From: Mugil cephalus
Taxonomy: Eukaryota; Chordata; Actinopteri; Mugiliformes; Mugilidae
Length of the DNA stretch: 64,000 nucleotides
Direction of reading: 5' to 3'
Assembly (NCBI RefSeq): GCF_022458985.1
Contig: NC_061786.1
Span: 2,837,501-2,901,500, forward strand
Shown here: in pieces, positions 30,546-64,000 of the stretch
Numbering within the stretch: position 1 is the first letter of the stretch
How the letters are laid out: the number at the start of each line of letters is the position of its first letter
Notes under the pieces: generated by a model
Databases searched by the model: none
What the model saw: the letters and a program-made list of their open reading frames with translations, nothing else
What the model was told of the DNA's origin: nothing
Translations under genes and position numbers: made by a program

Positions 30546-32540
30546 CTGGAGGTTTCAGGCTGGTTTTTGTACATGCACAAAGTATACGTCGGTATACCTA
30601 AAACTGTTAATCATGGTAATGATGGTAATGATGGTTTAGCAGACTATAAACTGGAAAACTGTTGTTCAAAATGTCATGCAATCCATCCAACATCTATGGA
30701 GACATCTCAGTTAAACATCACCAGCATCAACCTCATTTTGGTAGTGGTGAAGGTTTACTATTTATAAACCAAGTGTAGACTACATTCAGTTGTAATGCAT
30801 TGTCAACTGTGACCTGATTTTAGACAGAGACAAACTTCTAGTTGCTCAGAACGTATCAATCTGCATAACGGAAACCAATGCAGATGAAATATCAGATGAT
30901 ACAACTGTGAAAAAGATGAGTGGAAGTGAAAACATATGAAGAGATGGACTTTAAGATTTGCCCTGTGGCTGACATGAATATGTGCACAAAATCTCAGGAG
31001 CTGCTGAGGTTTTTCCAGCTGACAGACAAAGCAACTTTCCTTAGGTTATTAAAGTATAAAACGGCTTCTAAGGTTGGTGTCTGAAAAAGAAATCACATGA
31101 AATGTCTCTCAATGTTTCCCACACACAAACACAGAGTATAACAGAAGAGAGAGAGCCCAGAGTGGAATCTCAGTTGCTACTGTCAAAAGTCTTTTTGCAG
31201 CAGAACAAACGTACAAGCATGTCACTTCCTTTTATAAGGTGTCAGCGCTACTTGACTTTAATGGGGATGGGTATGACTTCATTGTTTCACTTCCACCACA
31301 GTTCTCGTTTAAAAGCTGCAGAATAGCAATTTTACTGATGAGAAGAACATTCAGAATTAGACCTCACAGGGTATAGTGCGTCTAATCGATGTAGAGGGAA
31401 ACACAGGTTCTGAAAGCATGAATGGCTGGATTCAGAGCCTTTTGATCATAGTTTGGGGTAACAGTTCTGCTTGGAAATGACCGAGACTGAGATCAGGTGC
31501 AGGGGCGTCACAGCTCAGCACTGAAAACTTTCGAGTGTCCTTCACCTCTCGCCTCCTCTCCTCCATTCCATGCACACACCCTCCCCCACCTTTATCCACT
31601 GAACAAACACCTGTACCTGAACTCGGGTTTCTTGTTGCGTTCCAGGTGGATGGTAGGAGATGGCTGGAGTGGGTGAAGGGGAGGAAGAAGTGCTTTAAGT
31701 GGTTACACGTCGATGGTCAACCAAAGGAGAAATTGTTTTTGCCAAGTCACACACACACAGTTACAGCAGTTCAGCAGAATGTGGCTAGTGCTCGATCAGG
31801 CCTCTCCGTAGTAGCGACAGTGAGTAAAGGGGCCGTCCAAATTCACAGTTTCTTCCAAAAACATGTTTATGCAGCACCTGAAGAAGCTGGGAGAGGGGTC
31901 ATGGAGCAGAGGCCCTGATCAGATGAGCAAGACAATACAGCTTTTGTCATGTAATCAGAGAGGGATGCAGTTCCCGCACAGATCAAGAGTTGGTGGTGCC
32001 CCCACCACCAACTGGTGGAATTTGCCCCTAAAGACAGGCAAATTCCAGCAGACTGCCCTTCCACAGATAGAGACTCTTTAATAGCAGAGCCCTTGCGACA
32101 GGTGGTAAGAGGAGGGACTCTGTCGTTTAAGGCCATTGAGTAATTTGTTTTTTTCCATGTTGAGGAAATACAGTGCAATACTTGAAACTCATGAGTGTAC
32201 ACAAGTATAATCACACGTGATTGAACATGTACTTCATGAGCTGCCATGCTGATTTAAATTGCATTGATTAGTTTCCCCCACTCTGTGGCACCAGGAAGCT
32301 TTGAGTTGCAGCCCAAAAAAAAAAAAAAAAAAAACTTTACGAGTCGGTCTCAATTTGCATGCGGAAAAGTTTCAAAAGCTCAGTTTCCTCACAGTTCAGC
32401 AAGTTTAACTTAGGTTAAGAGGCAAAAAAAAAGCGGATCTAAATAATCCCTAAAGCAATTTATTGTAAATCGTTTAGTCTCACGACTCCGAGTGAATTTA
32501 CATTTCACACTTAAACAAAAAACAGATTCATCTTGTCATT
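30546..32540. other. intergenic region without a recognised gene
   Basis: Open frames here are short and lack splice support or recognisable domains. A poly-A run (about 32313-32334) marks a possible retroposed end. Together with 27530-29945 this is the largest gene-poor stretch of the window outside introns. Confidence 0.5.
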
Positions 32541-32546
32541 TAAAGC

Positions 32547-32552
32547 TTTATT
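32547..32552 (-). terminator. cd24: cd24 poly(A) signal
   Basis: AATAAA on the minus strand (TTTATT on the plus), about 440 bases past the cd24 stop. It fits a 3' UTR that is long relative to this very short coding sequence, as in mammalian CD24. Confidence 0.6.
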
Positions 32553-32994
32553 GAAATTACAAAAATACCAATTATAAAAGCACAAGGTCATATCCCAGCT
32601 GTTGTATAAACTTTACAAGTACTCTTATGCTTATGAAACGTGGACTCAATCACATCATCTCCCCCCTCCAGAATAGAAAAACATTGACATGTTATCCGAC
32701 AAATACATTTTTTTCCCCCACTCCAAACGGCTAGGACATACAGGTTTTTTCCGTTCCAGACAAATGCAATTTTCACAGTCCACGGGGGCCCCGCAAAGAA
32801 TAGGACATCAGGAAACAAAAAGCAGAAGGACGTCTCTTGGGTTGGTGCGTCAAACGGAGACGCTCCACATCCAAATCGGGGTTTAAAGAGGTTCATATGA
32901 ACTGCTCTAGGGATAGGCTAGGTTTTATTCATCCCCTCCCTCCCCAGTTTTGATGTGGTGGCGGTGTGTCCATAGCGCAGACACGGGCCTCTTC

Positions 32995-33546
32995 TTAGGA
33001 CCAGCTGTGGAGGAGACACGCAGACAGAGCCAGCGGCAGCAGCAGCGGCAGCAAGTCCATCCTCTCGGAGCCGTTACTTTGGCCAGTAGTTTGGGTAGCA
33101 TTAGTAGTATTGGTGGCCGTCTCAGCGTGGATCAGCTGAAACACAGAATACGGTTTTACACGAAGAAAACACACCTAGAATGGTTGTTCCACGACCACGA
33201 ATCCTGATCAAACTTGACAGGTCAGCAGCCTACCTCAGACACAGTCAATGGGTGCAAGTTTAAAACGGGTTCTATGTTAATCCGAAAAATAAGTCCACCC
33301 AAACACAATTGAAAAATACACAGCTCAACCTCCACCTAAAATGTGCTGTATAAAAAAGTATACCCACAGACTTCCCTCATAAGTTCACAGCGCATTACTT
33401 GAAAATGAAGAGCACCTGTGACATTACGACTGTTTAGCAAAAAAAAAAATAAAAAATTAAACTAATTAAATGCACAAACTAACCTGCGATGACAGGTGGA
33501 GAGCCAGCAGGAGAAGACCGACGTAAGCGATGCACAGCTTATTCAT
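32995..33546 (-). CDS. cd24: cd24, GPI-anchored sialomucin-like peptide
   Basis: Two coding exons, 33546-33484 and 33135-32995, join in phase 0 to 67 residues. Residues 1-25 form a signal peptide (MNKLCIAYVGLLLLALHLSS core, likely cut after Ala25). The predicted mature core is only about 20 residues, rich in Thr, Ser and Asn, with three N-glycosylation sequons (NTT at 30, NAT at 33, NGS at 42). Residues 47-67 are a hydrophobic GPI-attachment tail ending in HSWS. This architecture, the two-exon layout and the place near qrsl1 match CD24 of human 6q21. CD24 is a heavily glycosylated surface adhesion and signalling molecule of leukocytes, epithelia and neural cells that binds Siglec and P-selectin in mammals; function in fish is inferred. 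Sequence identity outside the architecture is low, so orthology rests on structure plus synteny. Confidence 0.8.
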
Positions 33547-33631
33547 GTTGGCGTGTAGAGTTTGGGCACAGTCCTGATGAGCTCCTGCAGATGGAGGGAA
33601 GACGAATGAGGGGACGAGGTGCAGCTGAGCA

Positions 33632-33638
33632 TTTTATA
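33632..33638 (-). promoter_or_regulatory. cd24: TATA box of cd24
   Basis: TATAAAA on the minus strand, 86 bp upstream of the cd24 ATG, in a GC-rich setting. It predicts a transcription start near 33605 and a short 5' UTR. Confidence 0.65.
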
Positions 33639-34204
33639 CCACCGGTGACATCATCAAGCACCCCCTCGCGTCCTGCTGCGTTCACGGCTGTCGGGCTGAT
33701 TTATTGAGTGCGGCGGACTAGTGGTGGAGACAGGTGCTGACATATATATATATATATATATGATCTGATCTTCATTTTAATTATATTTAGATTTTATTAT
33801 AGTTATTATTTATCCAGCCTCTGGTGTTTCCTCGCCTATGATAGCGTATCCACAGTTCCTGCACCTGTGAATGTTGTTTTTATTTATTCTGCATAATAAA
33901 TATGTAAGGGATGTGTCTGTCTGTGCATGTATGGGTTTGTGTCTGTGCTGGAGGAGGGGGTACCACACAGCACCTTGGCCCTGTTGTTCTCCACCACCTT
34001 CTATGGTGTGGCCCACTGGGACTTGGGTACTTCTATTCCATCCTGGGTACAGATGTTCCTGTACACTATTCTAACCACTTGGTTGTACCTCCATGTATGC
34101 TGATCTGGCTAGCATCTTACACCCTGCTACTATGTGCTGGACTATCTCAGGGACTTCTTCGCACAGTCCGTACGTCGGGTCTGATCTGCTCTGGTAGATC
34201 CTGG

Positions 34205-34450
34205 CCTCTATGGCTCCTGTACTTCTCGCCTCCCAGTGAGAAGGTCCGGGTTTGAGTCTTTCTGGGTGGAGTTTGCATGTTCTCCCTGTGCCTGCATGGG
34301 TTTTCTCTTGGTACTCCAGTTTCTTCCCACCTCCAAAGACATGCCCGTTGGGTTAATTGGTGATTCTTAATTGAACCTTAGTGTGAGTGTACCCCGCCTC
34401 TCATGTGGTGACAGCTATGAAAGGCTCCAGCAACTCCTGTGAGGATAAGT
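34205..34450 (+). mobile_element. teleost interspersed repeat (SINE-like)
   Basis: GGTCCGGGTTTGAGTC, resembling a Pol III B box, is followed by GGAGTTTGCATGTTCTCCCT and TCCAAAGACATGC, a string repeated thousands of times in fish genomes. The copy is diverged. Preceding sequence from about 33950 also looks repeat-derived but was not classified. Confidence 0.55.
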
Positions 34451-34495
34451 AGTAGAAGCTGAAATGGTCTAAAAAAAATACATACTGTATGTATG

Positions 34496-34499
34496 TATG

Positions 34500-34545
<46 letters not shown>
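34496..34545. repeat. (GT)n microsatellite
   Basis: GT repeat flanked by GTAT units, between cd24 and iars2. Confidence 0.95.
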
Positions 34546-34547
<2 letters not shown>

Positions 34548-34575
34548 AACATGTATATACATACCGGTATATATA

Positions 34576-34672
34576 CTACCGGTCAGAAGTTTTCTAACAC
34601 ACAATATTTCTTTTATTGAAATGTATGCAGTTAAATGTCTCTTTTGTGCTGTTCTAAAACGTTTGACCGGTT
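34576..34672. mobile_element. 97-bp Tc1-like inverted-repeat remnant
   Basis: Ends are inverted: ACCGGTCAGAAGTTTTCTAA on the left and, reverse-complemented, ACCGGTCAAACGTTTTAGAA on the right. The element consists of little more than its terminal repeats, an extreme internal deletion of the ACCGGTCAAAAGTTT Tc1 family. Confidence 0.65.
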
Positions 34673-34828
34673 GTGTGCGCGTGTGTGTGTGTAGAAACCA
34701 CACATAATGAATCCACGACGAATAAATAGCGCCCTCTACTGACACTAGCCACCACATCACTGTATGTGCTGTGCAAGTGGTTTGACTATGACCCTATAGT
34801 GTTTCCGTAGTTGTCCTCTGTACTATTT

Positions 34829-34835
34829 CTTCCGG
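34829..34835 (-). promoter_or_regulatory. iars2: ETS/GABP motif in iars2 promoter
   Basis: CTTCCGG (CCGGAAG on the minus strand), 116-122 bp before the iars2 ATG. GABP/NRF-2 sites are typical of nuclear genes for mitochondrial proteins; use here is inferred. No TATA box is seen. Confidence 0.4.
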
Positions 34836-34950
34836 TCGAAACATAGCACGACTGGAAGGGCGGAATAGAACAACCCTACGTACTGTCATTAGACAGCAAC
34901 AAGGGCACTGTTTTCAGCTTTGTTGTTCGGTTCGACTACCTCGCCTTTCC

Positions 34951-44975
<10,025 letters not shown>

Positions 44976-45528
44976 CGGCCCAGTCAGCCAGGCTGTCACC
45001 GTGACAACCACAAAACCATCATCGTCCAACGCTGGCTTGTGTTGCTCCCCCTCCTGAGGGGAGACCAGACTTGGTAGTGGAAACTGTCTCTGTCAGAGAG
45101 ATGTGAAACGGCTGAACCAGATGTTGAATCACTCCTTCCGCTCTTATTCGGCTGGTCATCGCAAGCAGTGAACCCACAGCTCGGCACTGGAAGAGAATGG
45201 CCGGATAGCAGACGACGAAACGTTTTTTCCTCAGTGTGCTTAATGATTTACTGCTTTATGCTCTTTTCAGTTTTTATTTAACAGCGGGTGTGAACTGTAA
45301 AACCAAATCAACAATCTACTGCACCATTGGAAAGATTTATTCTGTATATACTGTAGATGGGCTTTGGAGACATGTGATTTTCAGTCTAGAACGGATGCCA
45401 CTAACAGGGCTCATGTTTTTTATGTGTCAATATATGGAAATTCACTACAATGAGTGTCACTATGTGACAACATATATAGTCTAAGGAAGATGATGTGGGG
45501 AAGCTTTTGACAGCACCTGCTTTTGTTT

Positions 45529-45590
45529 AATAAATTCTGTTATAATTGATGGTATATGGAAGAACTGTCTCTGAAAGAACAATGAATAAA
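45529..45590 (+). terminator. iars2: iars2 poly(A) signals
   Basis: AATAAA at 45529-45534 and 45585-45590 follow a 3' UTR of roughly 600 bases. The second lies only 74 bp from the opposing rab3gap2 signal. Confidence 0.65.
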
Positions 45591-45663
45591 TGGAGCTTTC
45601 TGTGTGTCAGCAGAATGGAAGAAGCAGCCAAGCAACGCAACATTGAAGCTTTTGAGAAACCTC

Positions 45664-45669
45664 TTTATT
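45664..45669 (-). terminator. rab3gap2: rab3gap2 poly(A) signal
   Basis: AATAAA on the minus strand, some 515 bases past the rab3gap2 stop. It predicts cleavage at about 45640-45650, almost touching the end of iars2. Confidence 0.65.
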
Positions 45670-46184
45670 CTGCAGTGGCGCCCAGTGGGAGAAGCTGGAC
45701 GTAGTGTTACAGAATAGCAGGCGTACAGGCACAGCTAGTACAGTACTATCTGCATATATAAATAAAAAATAAGGTCCATATTTCTTTATGGTACATCTCT
45801 CGTCTGCAGGAACAGGGGGAACAGAATTCTGATATGGCACACAGGACATTTTAAAGTCAAACTGAATGAAAATGAGGGTGAAGAGACACAATCCATTCCT
45901 TGATGACACCTCATCAACAAACCCTGATAATTCTCTTCAATAACACAAATACTCAATATATGTTACATGCACAAAAATATAATGGATTAAAAAAGATTAA
46001 AAGCCCGTTATATCCACTCTATTTTACACTGCTGCCTACAATTAAAGTGTGAGGACGAATTAATCAACATTGCATGAGTGGAAAAACATAAGCTCTGTGA
46101 TGATGTTGAAAGGAACTGCTTCTCTGTCACATATGCTGCATATGCTGGGGGAGGCGTCTTTCTGCAGTGTCCGTGAAACCTGCA

Positions 46185-61682
<15,498 letters not shown>

Positions 61683-61984
61683 CACTCTCGTGTCCCGTCA
61701 GGACCAAAAAACAAAACGGAATTAGCCAGTTAGCCTCCTTGCTAACGGTCCAGCTGTGGAAAATCTTACGTAGCTTAGCAGTTTGAGGCGGTTTCCTCGT
61801 CCTATTATCGTGATAACTTTATGACAACCTATTCAAAAAGACGACGTTTATCGCTTGTCTTTGACGGCAACCTAAAAGTATATTAATAACCGTCTGGTAC
61901 TCTGAGTTTTATCGAAATTGGCAGTTCCCACCCTTGCAGCCTAATGTGTTGATGACACATCATTAGCATAATAACACTGGTCTG

Positions 61985-61991
61985 CTTCCGG
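61985..61991 (-). promoter_or_regulatory. rab3gap2: ETS motif upstream of rab3gap2
   Basis: CTTCCGG (CCGGAAG on the minus strand), about 300 bp before the rab3gap2 ATG, in a TATA-less interval. It may mark the core promoter; the transcription start is not determinable from sequence. Confidence 0.3.
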
Positions 61992-62479
61992 GTTAGAGCT
62001 GCGTCGAACATTTCAAAATAAAAGCGCGATAGTCGATTGTTTCCAAAACGTTAACTCCAGCAGTGTGACAAAATGACAGAGATATTTTGATAGTTTGCAA
62101 AGAAAGTCAGCATTGATCATACAAATGCAAGTATCGGTATTTGGAAAAAATAAATAAATAAAATGTGTTGGTATGTCTTTTTCACCAGAGGGCGGAAGAG
62201 GGACATGGATCTGGTTTCCCTCCATCCTCTCAGCTCTCACATATGGTTTTCCACTGATGTTCCTCTTTATTTTCCCGTGGTCACACCAGGACATAATGGT
62301 ATATTTTTAGTTTATTGTAAGTCTGTGCAGGTGTTGTCATCATTGACTGTATATACTAGGTTGTTATACAGAATCTCTGACTGTGCTGGAAAGTCAAATT
62401 TGTAATCATCCTCTAAACTTAGACTTGTATGCTGAATGCTAGGCTATACACCAGCAGTGCACGTTTTTGCACAGTATAT

Positions 62480-62700
62480 ACATACATACACACACACACA
62501 CACAAAATATTCTGCACACTTATTGCACATTGTAAGTTTCTGTCCATTGGGGGGCGTTATTTTGACATCCCACAGGCATATGAGAGCTTGTGGGATGAAG
62601 CTGTTAGAGAACCTAGTTGTTCTGCTCCGGATGCTGCAAAACCTTCCCAGGGGCCCGGCACATGGGGGAGTGAGTGGGACCTTTGATTGTGTTGTGAGCA
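62480..62700 (+). repeat. dispersed repeat fragment with (CA)n
   Basis: A CA tract is followed by GTGGGATGAAGCTGTTAGAG and GTTCTGCTCCGGATGCTGCA, resembling the 'GGATGAAGCTGTTCC...TGGTTCTGGTCCGGATGCT' text of many fish LINE 3' regions. Boundaries are uncertain. Confidence 0.45.
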
Positions 62701-63090
62701 TTGGAAAGACAGTGAGTTTTTGTTTAGTTTAGTTTAGTTTTAGTTTCTGTTTTTTCCTATGGTTATGACCTACAGAAATAAGCATTTTTATGTATTAGGA
62801 TATTATAAGCAGGATTTTGCCTATTCCATCTGTACAACACGGATGTTAATGTAGGTCAAAGCAGTGGAATCTAATTTTTTTCTGAGCAACTGATTCCATC
62901 AACTAATTAAACTATGTAGGCCAGCGGTGTTTAGACTGCCTATCACTGTATATCCGTGTCTTGCTTTTTATTTGTCCCACACTCTGTGCATGTGCTTTAT
63001 GTGTTCTAAGTCATGGTTGCTTTGAAAAAGATGATATGTTTGCTAATTCTATGACTGTAAGGTCTGTCATTTGTACAAAGAAAAAAACAT

Positions 63091-63116
63091 TTATAGAATA
63101 GAATAGAATAGAATAT
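63091..63116. repeat. (GAATA)n microsatellite
   Basis: Four to five GAATA/AATAG units. The surrounding 62700-63380 shows no other feature. Confidence 0.9.
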
Positions 63117-63651
63117 ATATTATAACACTATACAACAAAATTCCCTAAGAGGTGTATAAATAGGCTACTTAAGAGAGATTGTTGTGCTGTCCTACTTAGT
63201 GGTTGAATTGGTACACTAAACAGTTCATGATCAAAACTGTAATCCACTACAAAACTACAAAACTTTTACTTCATGGTGTAAAATCTTCAAAGCCAGTGTT
63301 TTATATATCAAAACACTAAGTTCTTTTAAAGCAGGTTATAGAACATCTAGTTCCTCAGAGTATCTTGTTGGTGGGTTCTTGTTAGGTTAAAGGTCAATGT
63401 TACTACTTTCCTTCCTGGGAACATAAGGCCTGTGGTCAACATGAACAGCTGTTTGTGGCATTGTTGAACGCTGCTCCTTGTCTTTTTTTCCCATCCTTTC
63501 ATACACGTTCTTTAAAAAGAAATGGGCAATCTGCCAGTGTCCTTCTTGCGTCTTCATTAACAATCCCACCCTGCTCTCACATGCAAAACACACACTTATT
63601 TAAACATACAGTATAGTGGATGCACGCATAAACACACACATACAAGCTCAC

Positions 63652-63859
63652 CTCTGGGGGGTGCCCAAAAGTTTCCGGTCCGGAAAGCTGGACACAGAAA
63701 CTCAGGAAACAATTGGGTGTCAGAGAGGTCCTTGGGCTCGTCGCATTTCCCCGTCCTGCACCATTGCTTATTGAACTGTTGTTGTGTAGGCTGTTTTACA
63801 GGCCACAGAAACAAGTCTCCATCTGGTTCCCCCTCTTCCTTTGTTGACAAGAAATTGAG
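63652..63859 (-). CDS. possible exon of an unrecognised gene
   Basis: A 69-codon open frame runs between an acceptor (CCAG, ending at 63860) and a strong donor (GTGAGC), ending in phase 1. The residue mix looks like real protein (LFLWPVKQPTQQQFNKQW; TQLFPEFLCPAFRTGNFWAP). I do not recognise the family. The next exon is unresolved: the downstream frame at 63560-63390 is long, but its phase does not fit the simplest acceptor. It lies upstream of rab3gap2 and on the same strand. It could also be a chance frame. Confidence 0.35.
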
Positions 63860-64000
63860 CTGGCATCATTCTGTCTCAGGATAGCCGTGCTGTTTATACA
63901 CAAAGAGATATGGCATTGATTTATTCATACGCACTTAGTGTTAGTCACCGTCATAAGACCTTGATTTTTGTTTTGCAGGGTTTTAGACAAAGATGTCTAG

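Noticed and set aside
31535-32247. Two frames of about 127 codons on opposite strands
   Set aside because: They overlap each other antisense, have no recognisable domain, and lie in repeat-like intergenic DNA.

Overview
This is nuclear DNA of a ray-finned fish, most likely a percomorph teleost. The genes have many short exons with GT-AG introns, the introns are small, and recognisable teleost repeats are scattered throughout (several Tc1-like families, tRNA-derived SINEs, hAT, jockey/L2-type LINE, CA/GT and AT microsatellites). No sequence here identifies the species. Exon joins below were made by hand from splice sites and reading-frame phase. In every gene model the phases close and the predicted length is close to what is known for the human orthologue.

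Layout: (1) 1-7711 (+) is the 3' part of crybg1/AIM1, with twelve beta-gamma-crystallin motifs and a ricin-type lectin tail. (2) 9594-19594 (-) is rtn4ip1, a mitochondrial NADPH oxidoreductase (404 aa, 9 exons). (3) 19975-27392 (+) is qrsl1, the GatA subunit of mitochondrial Glu-tRNA(Gln) amidotransferase (524 aa, 11 exons). It shares a 380-bp divergent promoter with rtn4ip1 that carries two CCAAT boxes. (4) 32995-33546 (-) is a tiny two-exon cd24 gene (67-aa GPI-anchored mucin-like peptide) with a TATA box. (5) 34951-44975 (+) is iars2, mitochondrial isoleucyl-tRNA synthetase (1010 aa, 23 exons). (6) 46185-61682 (-) is rab3gap2, the non-catalytic Rab3GAP subunit (1370 aa, 35 exons), tail-to-tail with iars2. 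(7) About 62-64 kb is repeats plus one possible exon of an unrecognised gene on the minus strand.

The first four genes match the human 6q21 cluster (AIM1-RTN4IP1-QRSL1-CD24). The last two match human 1q41 (IARS2-RAB3GAP2, also convergent there). The join lies in the 1.4 kb between cd24 and iars2, which is full of repeats. Three of the genes (rtn4ip1, qrsl1, iars2) encode mitochondrial proteins.

The non-genic interest is mainly in mobile DNA: a Tc1 element split by a tRNA-His-primed LTR retroelement inside qrsl1 intron 7, with an array of seven small hairpins in the retroelement leader; a SINE whose 5' end abuts a splice donor of rtn4ip1; a 0.93-kb terminal-inverted-repeat element with an internal repeated motif; and a short miR-192/215-like core in rab3gap2 intron 1. 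I found no convincing new cellular system. The unusual observations are structural or evolutionary.
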